Assembly: GCF_003352165.1 (NCBI RefSeq)
Contig: NZ_CP029176.1
Location: forward strand, 2,170,001-2,234,000
Length of the DNA: 64,000 bases
Direction: 5' to 3'
Origin: Acidibrevibacterium fodinaquatile
Lineage (GTDB): Bacteria; Pseudomonadota; Alphaproteobacteria; Acetobacterales; Acetobacteraceae
Position 1 is the stretch's first letter. Each line of letters begins with the position of its first letter. Positions 43,499 through 55,429 of this stretch are shown here, in pieces. The position numbers and the translations under genes are program-made. The notes under the pieces are model-generated. The model did no database searches, was not told where the DNA came from, and was given only the letters and a program-made list of their open reading frames with translations.

Positions 43499-45405
43499 GC
43501 ATGCGCCGCGCCCTTGCCTCACTTCTTGGTCTCATCGGTCTCGGCGCCTTGCTCGCCGGGATCAACATGGTCGCCGAAGCCCGTCTCGCCGATCTGCAAA
43601 TCGATCTCACCGCCGGCCATATCTATACCCTGTCGCCAGGGACGCGGCGGATTCTCGCCGAACTCCATCAGCCGATCACGCTTCGCCTGTTTTATTCCCG
43701 CGATCTCGGCACCCGCGCCCCCTCTTATGACGGCTATCATCAGCGCATCAGCGAAATGCTCGATCAATATGCCCGGCTCGCGCATGGCATGCTGAAAATC
43801 GAGCGCTACGATCCCGAACCTTTCAGCGACGCCGAGGACAAGGCGTTGAGCTTCGGGCTGCAAGCGGTGCCCATCGACCAGAGTGGCGCGCAGGTGTTTT
43901 TTGGCCTCGTTGGCACCAATCTGCTCGACGACGAGCGCGCCATCCCGTTTTTCCAGGAGCAACGCGAGCGTTTCCTGGAATATGACCTGACGCGGCTGGT
44001 CTATGAACTCTCCAACCCGACGCGGCCGGTGGTCGGTGTCATGTCCTCGCTGCCGATCGATGGCGACCCGCGTTTGATGATGATGGCGCAGGGGCGTGGC
44101 CGCGCCGGCCAGCCCTGGATCGCGATGTCACTGCTCCACCAGAGCTATGAGATCCGCAGTGTCCCGCTCAAGGTCTGGAAAATCGACCCGGAAATCCAGG
44201 TGCTGCTGGTCGCGCAGGCGCAGCATCTCCCCGACGAGACGCAATACGCGATCGACCAGTTCGTCATGCGCGGCGGCCGGTTGATGCTGATGGTCGATCC
44301 GCAAAGCGCGGCACAAGCCGATCTCCCCGGCCCTGGCGGCATGCCACAGACCGATACCGCCTCTGATCTTCATCGTCTGCTCGATGCCTGGGGGGTGCTC
44401 TATGACCCGAACCAGGTGGTCGGCGATCTCACCGGCGCCTGGCGGGTGCGCGCCAGCCCCGGCGACCGCATGACGGTGACCGATTACGTGCCCTGGTTCA
44501 ATATCCGCGACGGCATCAACCACGACGATCCGGCAACCGCCGATCTTTCGCAAATCACCGTCGCCGATCCCGGGTTTCTCACCAAGAAGCCAGGCGCCGA
44601 CATCACCCTGACGCCGCTTTTGACCTCGAGCCCGCGCTCTGGCCTGATCCCCGCCGAGAAACTCCGGATCGACCCCGATCCAGCGGCGATTCTCGCCGGG
44701 TTCAAACCCGAAGGGGGACCGCGGGTGATCGTCGCGCGGCTGCACGGGGCGCTGAAATCGGCCTTTTCCGCCCCCCCTTCTGCTGCGGCCGGCGAACAAC
44801 GTCCGGCCGATCTGCCGCCGTTCAAAGACCACACCGATGGCGCCGCCAATCTCGTCATCGCCGCTGACGTCGATATCCTCGCCGATCGCTTCTGGGTGCG
44901 TTCGCAGGATTTCTTCGGCCAGCAGGATGCCGAGCCGTTCAGCGATAACGGCCCGTTCATCGCCAATCTCATCGGTACCCTGGCCGGCGGCGATGCCCTC
45001 CTTGGTTTGCGCGCCCGTGGCGCCGGCGATCATCCCTTCACCCTCGTCGATGACATGCAGCGCCGCGCCGAGGCGCAATTCCGTCGCACCCAGCAGGATT
45101 TGCAGAAGCATCTCGACGAGACCGAGAAGAAACTCGCGTCTCTGCGCGAGGGCTCTGGTCAGCAGGGCGCCGCGCAAGCGGTGCTGACGCCTGAACAGCG
45201 CGCCGCGATCGATGCCGCCAACCAGGAAATCGTGCAAACCCGCCAGAAGCTGCGCGGCGTCGAGCGGGCGCTCCGCGAGGATATCGACGCGCTCGCCGAA
45301 ACCCTGCGTTTTTTCGATATCGTGCTCGTTCCCGCCATTCTGACGCTGATCGCGATCGGGCTTGGTCTTTTGCGCCATCGCCGCCGCGGCCGGGCGCGGA
45401 GCTGA
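43495..45405 (+). CDS. GldG-like ABC auxiliary transport protein
   Basis: A 636-residue protein anchored by an N-terminal helix (LASLLGLIGLGALLAGINMV) and a C-terminal helix (FFDIVLVPAILTLIAIGLGLL), with a large domain between them. DLTAGHIYTLSPGTRRIL, ITLRLFYSRDLG and VYELSNPTRPVVGVMSSLP are typical of the GldG/intraflagellar-transport-like family that accompanies GldA/GldF. A coiled-coil-like stretch precedes the last helix (about residues 520-600). It probably faces the periplasm and couples cargo to the permease (inference). It overlaps the permease gene by four bases. Confidence 0.85.
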   Translation: MSMRRALASLLGLIGLGALLAGINMVAEARLADLQIDLTAGHIYTLSPGTRRILAELHQPITLRLFYSRDLGTRAPSYDGYHQRISEMLDQYARLAHGMLKIERYDPEPFSDAEDKALSFGLQAVPIDQSGAQVFFGLVGTNLLDDERAIPFFQEQRERFLEYDLTRLVYELSNPTRPVVGVMSSLPIDGDPRLMMMAQGRGRAGQPWIAMSLLHQSYEIRSVPLKVWKIDPEIQVLLVAQAQHLPDETQYAIDQFVMRGGRLMLMVDPQSAAQADLPGPGGMPQTDTASDLHRLLDAWGVLYDPNQVVGDLTGAWRVRASPGDRMTVTDYVPWFNIRDGINHDDPATADLSQITVADPGFLTKKPGADITLTPLLTSSPRSGLIPAEKLRIDPDPAAILAGFKPEGGPRVIVARLHGALKSAFSAPPSAAAGEQRPADLPPFKDHTDGAANLVIAADVDILADRFWVRSQDFFGQQDAEPFSDNGPFIANLIGTLAGGDALLGLRARGAGDHPFTLVDDMQRRAEAQFRRTQQDLQKHLDETEKKLASLREGSGQQGAAQAVLTPEQRAAIDAANQEIVQTRQKLRGVERALREDIDALAETLRFFDIVLVPAILTLIAIGLGLLRHRRRGRARS

Positions 45406-45417
45406 GGAATTTCCGCC

Positions 45418-46500
45418 ATGAAACCCCGTACTAGTCTGGTGCTGTTGTTGCTCGGGGCGCTCGCGCTCGCGGCCGGCTTTTATATCCAGACCGCGCGCGA
45501 GAGCCGCGAGTTCAGCAACGCGCCATCGTCGCAGCTCGCATTCCCCGATCTTGCGAGCCACATCGCAACTGTCGCCCGGATCACCATTGCCGACCACGCC
45601 AAGACCTTGGTCTTGACGCGCGCCGGCGATCGCTGGCTGCTCCCCGAACATGGCGATTTTCCCGCCATTGCGGCGCGCCCGCACGCGTTGCTCGCCGCCC
45701 TCACCGAGTTGCGGCTGGTGGAGCCGCGCACCAGCAATCCGTCGGATTTCGCTCGCCTCGGCCTCACCGCGCCAGACGACCCGAAATCGGACGCGAAGCT
45801 GGTTCGCCTGTTCGATGACAAAGGCCACGTGCTCGCCGCCTTGCTCATCGGCCATACCCGCCCCAGCCCCGAGCCCGGTGGCACCGATCAGGTATTCGTC
45901 CGCCGCGAGGGGCAAAACCAGACTTGGCTTGCCGCCGGCACGATCGACGCCGATCCCGATTTCGCCGGCTGGATGGCGCGCGACATCGTCAATATCGGCC
46001 ATGACCAGGTGACCGGCATCACCATCGATCGCCTGCCCAACGATCATCTCGTGCTCACGCGGCAAGGCGACAAGCTGGTCGTGACGGTGCCGGCCGAACA
46101 TCCCGTGCTCGATCAGTTCAAGATCGACGGCATGGCGCGCGGACTGGAGTTTTTGAGCTTCACCGATGCCCGCAAGGCGGACGCAGCGCCGGGACAAAAG
46201 CTCGGCCATGTCACCTTCACCACCGCGGACGGACTGACGCTCGCAGCCGACGTGAGCGAGGACGGCAACACCACCTGGGCCGTACTCACCGCCGCCGGGA
46301 AAGACAAGGCGGCGGCCCAGGCGGCTGACCTCAACCAGAAATTCAGCCTCTTCGCGCTCGCGATTCCGAGCTGGCAGGGAAAAACCCTATTGCCGACGCT
46401 CGATAGCCTGAAGCCACCGGAAAAACCCGCGGCGCCGCCGGTTTCGGTTGCGCCCGAGGCACCGGGGTCGCCCGCCACGCCGCCAAATACGGGAAAATGA
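45418..46500 (+). CDS. DUF4340-containing protein
   Basis: A 360-residue protein with an N-terminal signal anchor (TSLVLLLLGALALAAGFYI) and an extracytoplasmic domain of DUF4340 type. TLVLTRAGDRWLLPEHGDFPA and ARDIVNIGHDQVTGITID are typical segments. The C-terminus is a Pro/Ala-rich tail. DUF4340 proteins are regular partners of the GldFG-like export genes, but their biochemical role is unknown. The gene follows GldG by 12 bases and overlaps the Nudix gene start by four bases. Confidence 0.83.
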   Translation: MKPRTSLVLLLLGALALAAGFYIQTARESREFSNAPSSQLAFPDLASHIATVARITIADHAKTLVLTRAGDRWLLPEHGDFPAIAARPHALLAALTELRLVEPRTSNPSDFARLGLTAPDDPKSDAKLVRLFDDKGHVLAALLIGHTRPSPEPGGTDQVFVRREGQNQTWLAAGTIDADPDFAGWMARDIVNIGHDQVTGITIDRLPNDHLVLTRQGDKLVVTVPAEHPVLDQFKIDGMARGLEFLSFTDARKADAAPGQKLGHVTFTTADGLTLAADVSEDGNTTWAVLTAAGKDKAAAQAADLNQKFSLFALAIPSWQGKTLLPTLDSLKPPEKPAAPPVSVAPEAPGSPATPPNTGK

Positions 46501-46970
46501 ACGACGCCCGCGCCTATCCCGCCCGCACCTATCCCGATCGGCCGGTGGTTGGGATCGGGGTCGCGGTGTTGCGGCCGGGCGCGGTGCTGCTGGTCCGCCG
46601 CGGGACGCCGCCGGCACTTGGCCAATGGAGCCTTCCCGGCGGCGCGCAGCATCTCGGCGAGACCGCCGAAGAGGCGGCACGGCGCGAATTATACGAGGAA
46701 ACCGGGCTTGCGGTCGGCGCTCTCGTGCTCGCCGGCCACGTTGACAGCCTTCATCGCGACGATGATGGCCGCATCCGCTATCACTACACCATCCTTGATT
46801 TCGCGGCGCTCTGGCAGGGTGACATGCCGCGCGCCGGCTCGGACGTTACCGACGTCGCCTGGGTGGGGTTCGACGACTTCGACCGCTATGCGCTGTGGGC
46901 GGAGGCGCGGCGGATCATCGCGGTGGCGCGGGCGCGGCTTGGGCTCGCGGCCGACGGGGCGATGAGATAG
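46497..46970 (+). CDS. Nudix hydrolase
   Basis: A 157-residue protein. The Nudix box runs from Gly49 through Glu55 to Arg63-Glu64 and Glu67-Glu68, seen as [20 protein letters not shown] plus ETGL, matching the GX5EX7REUXEEXGU pattern. Enzymes of this type cleave nucleoside diphosphates linked to another moiety; ADP-ribose pyrophosphatase-like activity is a guess. Its ATG overlaps the previous stop (ATGA). Its last 85 bases overlap the 3' end of the convergent giant Hint-protein gene. Confidence 0.9.
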   Translation: MNDARAYPARTYPDRPVVGIGVAVLRPGAVLLVRRGTPPALGQWSLPGGAQHLGETAEEAARRELYEETGLAVGALVLAGHVDSLHRDDDGRIRYHYTILDFAALWQGDMPRAGSDVTDVAWVGFDDFDRYALWAEARRIIAVARARLGLAADGAMR

Positions 46971-49900
46971 CCGAGGCCGCCGGTCGCAACACGACATTCG
47001 AGAAGCCCGGGGCCGAGGCGCGGCAGCTGCCCGGCGCCGTCGCTCCAGCGCCAGTACGTCTCCCGGGCACTGGTTTCGGGGTCGTACCAGCCGTGGCTGA
47101 GATCGCCGAGCGGGATTTCGATCGCCCGCTTGCCCTCGCGAAAGACCAGGCGCCGGACGGCAACGCCGAGCGGGCGATGGTCGGCGCAATCGGGCAGGAT
47201 CTCGCCAGGGATGGCGATCGCCGAGGTGAGCGCCAGCGTCCCGGCGCGCCGGGTCTCGGGGATCGGGAAGGCATAGGTTGAAAAGCCACCGGCACGGGTG
47301 ACGGAGGCCGCCTCGATCCTGCGTGCGCCGAGGCGGAGATGGAGATCGGGATCGGCGCTCTCGATCGCGCCGAACACCGCAAGGCGGGCACGCAATTGCC
47401 GCCGCGCCGCCAGCCACTCGCGCCCGTCCCAGACCAGGGGCGCGCAGGTCTCGTGCCAGGCTTTGGGCGGCCGCGGCGAGAAATCGGGGTGCAGCACCAT
47501 CCCCTCCCCCGCGAAATCACGCCGGTTGCCGGTGTCGAGATAGCTCTCGCTCGGGCAATTCTCCGAAAACAGCACGGCGTGTTCGTCAAGCTCGACATGG
47601 AAATACTCGACCAAAGCGACCGGCTCGCGCACCACGCTGACGCCGTTCAAGAGATGCTCGGCCGGGATCAGGGCGCCTTGGAGAAAAAGCGCATGCCCGG
47701 GCGAGACGCGAAGATCACGCGCCGGCACGCCATGGGCGATGGCGCCGGCGCGGATGCGGACCGGCTGCACCGCCGCCGGACGCGGATGGCGCCGGATATC
47801 GATCCGCCGCCGTCCGATCCAGACGATCGGCCGGAACCCGCCGCCGAGCACCGCGACCGCGTCACCGGGACGCAAGCTCTCCACCGCGATCTCGCCGCGC
47901 TTCGTCCTGATCCGTGTGCCACGCACGAAACAGGGGATGGTGTTGGCGATCGCCTCCTGCCCGCCGAGATTGATCAGGCTGAAATCGTTCTGGGCGTAGC
48001 TCGCGCTCGGGTTGAGCTGGAGGGTTGCGAGCGGCGTGCCGGGATCGCTGACGCTGAGCACATTGCCGGCGCCGAGCGAGAGCTGATCGGCGGAATTATA
48101 GGAATCGTTGGCAAGAACGATGGTATCGCCGGCGACGAGATGATCGATCGTGCCAGCGAACAGGCTCGGGTTGGTTGACGTATCGCCGAGCCCGATGGTC
48201 CCACTATTGCCGAGGATCAACGTCTCGCCGGCGGCGACCGCGCCCAAGAGAGTCCAATCCGCCCCGCTCGCCTCGGTGATGGTCTCGAAATTCTGATACT
48301 GCGCCCCCGCCCCGCCGATGTTCCCCACGATCGTCCCGGCGTTGCTCGCCGAGGCGAGATCGAGGGTGTTGGCGAGGGTGATCGTCGCGGTGCCGTTGGT
48401 ATAGGACGTGGTCGCCTCGACGAGGCCATAAAAACTCGCGCCGGGATCGAAGGTCAGAGCGGCATTGACACCGCCGAAGCTGACCGCGGTGCCGTAATCG
48501 CCAACGATCGTGCCGGCATTGAGAAGGCTCGCCGCATCGGCCGTGGTACCATCGATGACGACGCCGATGCCGCCGTAAATCACGCCGCTCGCTTGGTTGG
48601 TGAAACTGCCGCCGGCATGGGCGAAGACCCCTTCGGAACGGGCGCCGCCGAGCGCCAGAATGGTGCCGCTATTGGCCAGCGTTCCGGTGGAGCGGAGATA
48701 GACCCCGTCGCTCATTGAGCCGGTCGTTACGATGAGCCCGCTATTGTCGATAGAGATGCCGGCGGCGTTGGTCGCGGTTCCCGAGGTGGCAAAAATACCG
48801 GCGGTACGCCCATCCCCATTTGCCTCGATGGTGCCGCTGTTGGTGACGGTGCCGCCAGCATAGAGATCGATACCGGTGCCATAACTCCCGGTCGAGATGA
48901 TGACGCCCTGGTTGTCGATCGTGCCAGCCGCGCCGGAAATCCGCACGCCGTCATAACCGGTGATGGTGCCGGTCGTGGTGCCGGACGCCGTAACGATTAC
49001 GCTGTTGGTGACGCTGCCGCCGTCGTGGAGGGAAATACCTGAAGCGTAATAAAGATGACCTCCGGAATGATATTGGTAGGATCCGGTGGCTTCGATGGTG
49101 CCGGCATTAGCCACCGTTCCCGGAGCGCCAGAGATATAAACGCCATAATTGCCGACGATGGTGCCGCTCGCCGCGTTGGTGACGCTGCCGCCAGCATTGA
49201 GAAACACCCCCGCGCCATAATAAGTCGACCTCGCGTAGATGAAGCCGGCATTGATGACGGTTCCGGCAGCGTGGCCAATGCCGACGCCGTAATAGCCGGA
49301 GATGGTGCCGCTCGCTGTATTGGTGACAATGCCGCCAGCATTGAGATCGATCCCGGTACCATAACTCCCGGTCGAGGTGATGACTCCCTGGTTGTCGATC
49401 GTGCCAGCGGCGCCGGCAACCTGCACGCCTTTATAACCGGTGATGGTGCCGGTCGTGGTGCCGGACGCCGTAACGATTACGCTGTTGGTGACGCTGCCGC
49501 CCTCTTCGAGCACCACGCCATAGCCCCTGGCGCCACTCGCGCTGATGCTGCCCTGGTTATCGACCACCACGCCGCTGGCGCTCGCGCTGGCATAGATCGC
49601 GTTTTGGCCAGTGGCATCGAGCGTAGTGCCAGCGCCGATGACGAGGGTCGCGTTGGCGCCGAGCACGATTCCCTGGCCGCTTACCGTATTGTTGCCCTCG
49701 AGCAGCCAACTCGCCCCAGCATCTTCGGTAAACGTATTGAAATTGACGAATTCCGAGCCGATCCCGGAAATCGTGCCGATCTCAACCACGCCCGCGACGC
49801 TCGCCGAGGCGAGATCGAGGGTGTTGGCGAGGGTGATCGTCGTGCCACCGCTCGTGGTATAGGACGTGGTCGCCTCGACGAGGCCATAGAAACTCGCGCC

Positions 49901-52900
49901 GGGATCGAGGGTCAGAGCGGCATTGACATCGCCGAAGCTGACCGCCGTGCCGGACGTGCCCGCCGCGCTCGCGATCGTGCCGGCATTGACCAGCGTTGCC
50001 GGGCTGATCGTGGTGCCGGAAATGATGACACCGATGCCCCCAGAGATGCTGGCGCCGGCGGCATTGATAACACTGCCGCCATCAGTGAGATCCACGCCTC
50101 TGCCAGACGCCGATTGGATGGCACCAGAATTAATGATCGTGCCAGTGGCACCAAAAACTAAGACGCCGCTATAGCCGTAGATGCTGGCGCCGGCGGCATT
50201 GGTGACACTGCCGCCATCAGCGAGGCTTACGCCAGAACCACCTTGGGTCGACTGGATGACGCCAGAATTGATGATCGTGCCGGGGGAGCCGGAGACAATG
50301 ATGCCGTTAGCGGCGGAAATCGTCCCGCTCGTGGCGTTGGTGACTCTCCCGCCATCATCAAGGCTTACCCCAAAACCATAGGCCGACTGGATGGTAGCAA
50401 AATTGCTGATCGTACCAGCGGCGCCGGAGACAAAGACGCCGCCATTATAGCCGGACACCGTACCGCTCGCGGTGTTGGTGACACTGCCACCATCAATAAG
50501 GGTCACCGCAGTGCCAGAGGTGGTATTGGTTTGCTCAATAGTGCCGCTGTTGACGATCGTGCCGGTAGACAGGAGATAGACGCCGACGCCATACTCGCTG
50601 TCGGACTCGATGAGCTTACTGTTGTCGATGTAGAGGCTTGGAGTTGCGCTGGTGCCCGCCCCGGCTTTAACGCCGTCACTAGAATAAGCCCCGGTGGCGA
50701 GAATGGTGCCAGAATTGATGACGCTGCCGCCGGCCAAAAGATAGACGCCGATCCCATAATCGCCGGTGACGACGATGCTGCCAGAATTGATGATCGTGCC
50801 AGCCGCACCGGTGACACTGACGCCGCGATAATAGCTCGAGATGATGCCCGTGACCGCACCACTTGCGGTGACCGTTACATTATTACTAACGCTGCCACCG
50901 TCAGAAAGGTCAACGCCGGCCCCATAATTGCCGGTGGCGACGATGCTGCCATAATTGATGATCGTGCCAGCCGCACCGGTGACGCTGACGCCGCTCTGAT
51001 AGCCGGAGATAGTTCCATTTGCGATGTTGGTGACGCTGCCACCGTCGCTAAGTTCGACTCCCGTGCCATAGGAGCCATTTGCGATGATGCCGCCGCTGTT
51101 GACGAGCGTGCCGGCACCGCCGGCAATATTGACGCCGTCATACCCGGTGATGGTTCCGGCGGCGGTGCTGGTTATCGTGCCGCTTACGATGGTGGTTGCC
51201 GCGTTGGTAACACTGCCGCCGGCCGCGAGTGCCACGCCCGCGCGATATAGGCCCGCGCCATAATTTCCAGTTGCGCTGATGGTGCCTAAATTGCTGACTG
51301 TGCCGGCAGCGCCGCCGATCCAGACGCCAGAGTAACTCCCGGCGATACTAGCGCTCGCCTGGTTGGTAACGCTGCCGCCATCTTCGAGCGCCACGCCCCA
51401 GCTATGCGTTCCGCTCGCGCCGATGGTCCCCGAATTGATGACGGTGCCGGCGGCACCACTGATCTCGACGCCGACGTAACCAGCCGTGATAGAGGCGCTG
51501 GTCGCATTGGTGACGCTGCCGCCATCTTCGAGTGCCACGCCAAAACTCGTGGTGCCGCTCCCGGTGATGCTCCCGTCATTGACCACGGCGCCGGCAGCGG
51601 CGGTGCCAATAAAGATGCCCGCACTGTAGCCCGAGACACTGGCGTTCGCCTGGTTGGTGACGCTGCCGCCATCTTCAAGCGCCACGCCCCAGCTATGCGT
51701 CCCGCTCGCGCCGACGGTCCCGGAATTGATGACGGTGCCGGTGGCACCACTGATCTCCACGCCGACGTAACCGGCCGTGATCGAGGCGCCGGTCGCATTG
51801 GTGACGCTGCCGCCATCTTCGAGCTTCACGCCATAGCCCGTGGTGCCGCTCGCGGTGATGGTGCCCTGGTTATCGACCACGACGCCGCTGGCGCTCGCGC
51901 TGGCATAGATCGCGTTTTGACCGGTGGCATCGAGCGTGGCGCCGGCGCTGATGGTGAGGGTCGCATTGGCACCCAGCACGATCCCCTGGCCGTTCACCGT
52001 GTTGCCGCCGTTGAGCACCCAGCTGGCGCCGGCATCCTCGGTAAAATTATTGAAATTGACGAATTCCGAGCCGATGCTGGAGAATGTGCCGACACTGACG
52101 CCGCCGGCGCTGCTCGCCGAGGCGAGGTCGATCGTGTTGGCGAGCGTGATCGTCGTGCCACCGCTCGTGGTATAGGACGCGGTCGCCTCGACGAGGCCAA
52201 TGAAACTCGCGCCGGGATCGAGCGTCAAAGCGGCATTGACGTCGCCGAAGCTGACCGCGGTGCCGGACGTGCCCGCCGCGCTCGCGATCGTGCCGGCATT
52301 GACCAGCGTCGCGGCGCTGGCCGTGGTACCATCGATGATGACCCCAACGCCGCCGTAAATCACACCGCTCGCTTGGTTGGTGAAGCTGCCGCCGGCATCA
52401 GCGAAGATCCCTTGGGTCAGGGTGCCGCCGAACGCCAGAATGGCGCCGCTGTTGACCAGCGTTCCGGTGGAGCGGAGATAGACCCCGACGCCCACTGATC
52501 CGGCCGTAGTAATGACGTTGCTATTGTCGATAGAGATGCCGGCGGCGTTGGTCGCGGTTCCCGAGGTAGCAAAAATACCGGCGTTGCGTCCATTCCCATT
52601 GGCCTCGATGATGCCGCTGTTGGTGACGGTGCCGCCAGCATAGAGCTCGATCCCGGCACCATGACTCCCGGTCGAGATGATGACGCCCTGGTTGTCGATC
52701 GTGCCAGCGGCGCCGGAAATCCGCACGCCGCTATAACCAGTGATGATGCCGGTCGTGGTGCCGGACGCCGTAATGGTTATGCTGTTGGTGACGCTGCCGC
52801 CGTCGTGGAGGGAAATGCCGGAGACGTAATAAGTATAACCACTGGAAGAATGGTGGGTGGATCCGGTGGCCCGGATGGTGCCGGTATTGGCCACCGTTCC

Positions 52901-55228
52901 CGGACCGCCAGAGATAAAAACACCATAATTGCCGACGATGGTGCCGCCCGCCTCGTTAGTGACATTGCCGCCGTCGTTGAGAATAACGCCATAGCCGATC
53001 TTTCCACTCGCGGTGATGGTGCCGCTGTTGACGACAGTGCCAGGGGCGTTATCGATGCCAACCCCGAGCGAAATGCCGGAGATGATGGCGCCTGCTTGGT
53101 TGGTGACGCTGCCACCATCAAGGAGTCCGACACCGATGCCCAAAAAATCGACAAGGGATGCGTTGGCACTGATCACGCCGCTATTGTCGACGGCGCCGGC
53201 CGCGCCGGCGATATACACCCCATTTGAATTGCCCGAAATAGTGCCGCCGGCATGGTTGGTGACACTGCCGCCGTCATCGAGGACAACGGCATTACTCAGG
53301 GTTCCGTTCGCACTGATGGTGCCGGCATTGCTCACCACGACGCCGCTGGCGCTCGCGCTGGCATAGATCGCGTTTTGACCGGTGGCATCGAGCGTGGCGC
53401 CGGCGCTGATGGTGAGGGTCGCATTGGCACCCAGCACGATCCCCTGGCCGTTCACCGTGTTGCCGCCGTTGAGCACCCAGCTGGCGCCGGCATCCTCGAT
53501 AAAATTATTGAAATTGACGAATTCCGAGCCGATGCTGGAGAATGTGCCGACACTGACGACGCCGGCGCTGCTCGCCGAGGCGAGGTCGAGCGTGTTGGCG
53601 AGCGTGATCGTCGTGCCGCCGCTCGTGGTATAGGACGCGGTCGCTTCCACCAGACCCGTGCCGCTCGCGCCGGGGTCGATGATCAGATCGGCGTTGACGT
53701 CGCCGAAACTGGCCGCCGTGCCACTCGGCCCGGCGGTACTCTCGACCGCGCCGGCATCGACCAGGGTCGCGGCGCTGGCGGTGGTGCCATCGATGACGAT
53801 GCCGATGTTGCCAGAGATCGTGCCGCCGGCGTTGTTGGTGACGCTGCCGCCATCGCTGAGAAAAACACCATCGCCGATACTTCCACCGGCGATGGTGCCG
53901 CTGTTGACGATGGTGCTGGGGGCAAAAGCGACAACCCCATCATCCCCGCCCGAGATGCTGGCGCCCGCCTGGTTGGTGACGCTGCCGCCGGCAAAAAGAG
54001 CGATCCCTGCGGCGTCGCTTGCATTTGCGACAATCGTGCCGGCATTGATCACCGCGACGCCGCTCGCCGTCGGGCTCGCGAAAATCGCATCGCTGCCGGT
54101 GGCGTCGAGCGTGGCGCCGGCACCGATGGTGAGGGTCGCGTTGGCGCCGAGCACGATTCCCTGGCCGCTTACCGTGTTGACGCCCTCGAGCAGCCAGCTC
54201 GCCCCCGCATCTTCGGTAAACGTATTGAAATTGACGAATTCCGAGCCGATCCCGGAAAGCGTGCCGATCTCAACCACCCCCGCGACACTCGCCGAAGCGA
54301 GATCGAGGGTGTTGGAGAATGTGACGACAGCCCCACTGCTGGCGGTGTAGGGGGCGTTGGCCTCGACGAGGCCGGTGAAGCTCGCGCCGGGATCGATGAT
54401 CAGATCGGCGTTGACGCCAAGGCTGCCTATGCCGCTGTCAAAGCTGACCGCCGTGCCGCTACTGCCGATGATCGTGCCGGCATTGACCACGCTCACCGTG
54501 TCCGTCGCATTCCCCTCGGCGCTGACGCCAACGAAGCCGTAAATTACGGCGCTCGCATGGTTGGTGATGCTGCCGCCATATACGAGATTCACACCAAAGC
54601 CCGCGGTGCCGCTCGTGGTGATGGTGCCCAGGTTATCGACGACCACGACGCCGCTGGCGCTCCCCATGGTGCTCGTGCTGGCATAGATCGCGGTTAGGCC
54701 GATGATCGTGCCGGCATTGACCACGGTCACCGTGTCCGCCGCGTTGTCCTCCTGGACCCTGACGCCCAAGACGCCGGAGATGACAGCGCCCGCTTCGTTG
54801 GTAATGCTGCCGTTGGCAAAGAGAACAACGCCAGCAATATCGTCGCCTGAAATGCTGGCGCCCGCCTGGTTGATGACGCTACCGCCATCCGCAAGAAGAA
54901 TAGCGAAGCCTATACCCGAGCCGCTGATGGTGCCGCTGTTGACGACAGTGCCCGGGGCACCGGCGATCCAAATCCCCGCCTGATCAGATCCATCGCCCGA
55001 AATGGTGCCGCTGTTGGTGACACTGCCGCCATCCCGGAGATAGACAGCGGCTTTGGAGTCGCCGCTCGAGATGATGGTGCCGGCATTGATGACCCCAACA
55101 CCGCTCGCACTCGGGCCGGCATAGACGGCGGGGCCGCTGCTGACGGTGATTTCCACCGTCCCGGGGACGCCGAGTATCTCGTTGCTCGTGAGGGTGTATG
55201 TGCTGGTGATCGTGCTCGACGGCGCCAT
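46886..55228 (-). CDS. Giant beta-repeat surface protein with C-terminal Hint domain
   Basis: 2780 residues. Residues 1 to about 2350 are degenerate repeats of DGGSVTN...GTISG...GAAGTVxNSGTI, giving a predicted right-handed beta-helix. They are interrupted at intervals by a longer module ([20 protein letters not shown], then [18 protein letters not shown]) present about five times. The C-terminal Hint domain starts at Cys2433 ([14 protein letters not shown]) and contains [10 protein letters not shown] and [14 protein letters not shown]. Hint domains self-cleave in hedgehog and intein proteins, so autoprocessing or cell-surface attachment is plausible here. There is no classical signal peptide. 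Type I-like secretion is possible but unproven. Confidence 0.85.
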   Translation of the reverse strand: MAPSSTITSTYTLTSNEILGVPGTVEITVSSGPAVYAGPSASGVGVINAGTIISSGDSKAAVYLRDGGSVTNSGTISGDGSDQAGIWIAGAPGTVVNSGTISGSGIGFAILLADGGSVINQAGASISGDDIAGVVLFANGSITNEAGAVISGVLGVRVQEDNAADTVTVVNAGTIIGLTAIYASTSTMGSASGVVVVDNLGTITTSGTAGFGVNLVYGGSITNHASAVIYGFVGVSAEGNATDTVSVVNAGTIIGSSGTAVSFDSGIGSLGVNADLIIDPGASFTGLVEANAPYTASSGAVVTFSNTLDLASASVAGVVEIGTLSGIGSEFVNFNTFTEDAGASWLLEGVNTVSGQGIVLGANATLTIGAGATLDATGSDAIFASPTASGVAVINAGTIVANASDAAGIALFAGGSVTNQAGASISGGDDGVVAFAPSTIVNSGTIAGGSIGDGVFLSDGGSVTNNAGGTISGNIGIVIDGTTASAATLVDAGAVESTAGPSGTAASFGDVNADLIIDPGASGTGLVEATASYTTSGGTTITLANTLDLASASSAGVVSVGTFSSIGSEFVNFNNFIEDAGASWVLNGGNTVNGQGIVLGANATLTISAGATLDATGQNAIYASASASGVVVSNAGTISANGTLSNAVVLDDGGSVTNHAGGTISGNSNGVYIAGAAGAVDNSGVISANASLVDFLGIGVGLLDGGSVTNQAGAIISGISLGVGIDNAPGTVVNSGTITASGKIGYGVILNDGGNVTNEAGGTIVGNYGVFISGGPGTVANTGTIRATGSTHHSSSGYTYYVSGISLHDGGSVTNSITITASGTTTGIITGYSGVRISGAAGTIDNQGVIISTGSHGAGIELYAGGTVTNSGIIEANGNGRNAGIFATSGTATNAAGISIDNSNVITTAGSVGVGVYLRSTGTLVNSGAILAFGGTLTQGIFADAGGSFTNQASGVIYGGVGVIIDGTTASAATLVNAGTIASAAGTSGTAVSFGDVNAALTLDPGASFIGLVEATASYTTSGGTTITLANTIDLASASSAGGVSVGTFSSIGSEFVNFNNFTEDAGASWVLNGGNTVNGQGIVLGANATLTISAGATLDATGQNAIYASASASGVVVDNQGTITASGTTGYGVKLEDGGSVTNATGASITAGYVGVEISGATGTVINSGTVGASGTHSWGVALEDGGSVTNQANASVSGYSAGIFIGTAAAGAVVNDGSITGSGTTSFGVALEDGGSVTNATSASITAGYVGVEISGAAGTVINSGTIGASGTHSWGVALEDGGSVTNQASASIAGSYSGVWIGGAAGTVSNLGTISATGNYGAGLYRAGVALAAGGSVTNAATTIVSGTITSTAAGTITGYDGVNIAGGAGTLVNSGGIIANGSYGTGVELSDGGSVTNIANGTISGYQSGVSVTGAAGTIINYGSIVATGNYGAGVDLSDGGSVSNNVTVTASGAVTGIISSYYRGVSVTGAAGTIINSGSIVVTGDYGIGVYLLAGGSVINSGTILATGAYSSDGVKAGAGTSATPSLYIDNSKLIESDSEYGVGVYLLSTGTIVNSGTIEQTNTTSGTAVTLIDGGSVTNTASGTVSGYNGGVFVSGAAGTISNFATIQSAYGFGVSLDDGGRVTNATSGTISAANGIIVSGSPGTIINSGVIQSTQGGSGVSLADGGSVTNAAGASIYGYSGVLVFGATGTIINSGAIQSASGRGVDLTDGGSVINAAGASISGGIGVIISGTTISPATLVNAGTIASAAGTSGTAVSFGDVNAALTLDPGASFYGLVEATTSYTTSGGTTITLANTLDLASASVAGVVEIGTISGIGSEFVNFNTFTEDAGASWLLEGNNTVSGQGIVLGANATLVIGAGTTLDATGQNAIYASASASGVVVDNQGSISASGARGYGVVLEEGGSVTNSVIVTASGTTTGTITGYKGVQVAGAAGTIDNQGVITSTGSYGTGIDLNAGGIVTNTASGTISGYYGVGIGHAAGTVINAGFIYARSTYYGAGVFLNAGGSVTNAASGTIVGNYGVYISGAPGTVANAGTIEATGSYQYHSGGHLYYASGISLHDGGSVTNSVIVTASGTTTGTITGYDGVRISGAAGTIDNQGVIISTGSYGTGIDLYAGGTVTNSGTIEANGDGRTAGIFATSGTATNAAGISIDNSGLIVTTGSMSDGVYLRSTGTLANSGTILALGGARSEGVFAHAGGSFTNQASGVIYGGIGVVIDGTTADAASLLNAGTIVGDYGTAVSFGGVNAALTFDPGASFYGLVEATTSYTNGTATITLANTLDLASASNAGTIVGNIGGAGAQYQNFETITEASGADWTLLGAVAAGETLILGNSGTIGLGDTSTNPSLFAGTIDHLVAGDTIVLANDSYNSADQLSLGAGNVLSVSDPGTPLATLQLNPSASYAQNDFSLINLGGQEAIANTIPCFVRGTRIRTKRGEIAVESLRPGDAVAVLGGGFRPIVWIGRRRIDIRRHPRPAAVQPVRIRAGAIAHGVPARDLRVSPGHALFLQGALIPAEHLLNGVSVVREPVALVEYFHVELDEHAVLFSENCPSESYLDTGNRRDFAGEGMVLHPDFSPRPPKAWHETCAPLVWDGREWLAARRQLRARLAVFGAIESADPDLHLRLGARRIEAASVTRAGGFSTYAFPIPETRRAGTLALTSAIAIPGEILPDCADHRPLGVAVRRLVFREGKRAIEIPLGDLSHGWYDPETSARETYWRWSDGAGQLPRLGPGLLECRVATGGLGYLIAPSAASPSRARATAMIRRASAHSA
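47120..48370 (-). repeat. Direct repeat copy 1: 3' part of the giant Hint gene
   Basis: This stretch, encoding the last repeats and the Hint domain, is almost identical to 58036-59283. Long runs match base for base, with one 3-base indel in the first third. Both copies are on the minus strand, so they form direct repeats about 10.9 kb apart. Confidence 0.85.
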
Positions 55229-55252
55229 GGTGTTCCCCCGGACGAAAGCATA

Positions 55253-55270
55253 ACTTATGCGTGCATAAGT
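55253..55270. promoter_or_regulatory. Perfect inverted repeat upstream of the giant Hint gene
   Basis: ACTTATGC and GCATAAGT arms with a 2-base GT centre lie 24 bases before the start codon, in an otherwise AT-rich leader. The position fits a repressor or activator site, or a leader hairpin. It has no equivalent before the second Hint gene. Confidence 0.45.
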
Positions 55271-55429
55271 AATAAAAACTCAACTTCCGGGAGAATTTTT
55301 GCGTCGCAACAACAACGTTGCCGCCGTCAACGGCAAAAAACCGCCCCAACCACTTCACATTTTAGTCCGGTTTAGAGAAAAATAAAATGATTTATTGACG
55401 AACCTGCCGGCGCCATTGCCGGCGCGGCC

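Noticed and set aside
49055-54697. Long plus-strand open frames opposite the giant Hint gene
   Set aside because: They are antisense shadows of a repetitive GC-rich gene. Their composition (Asp/Gly/Ala/Arg-rich) has no domain structure.
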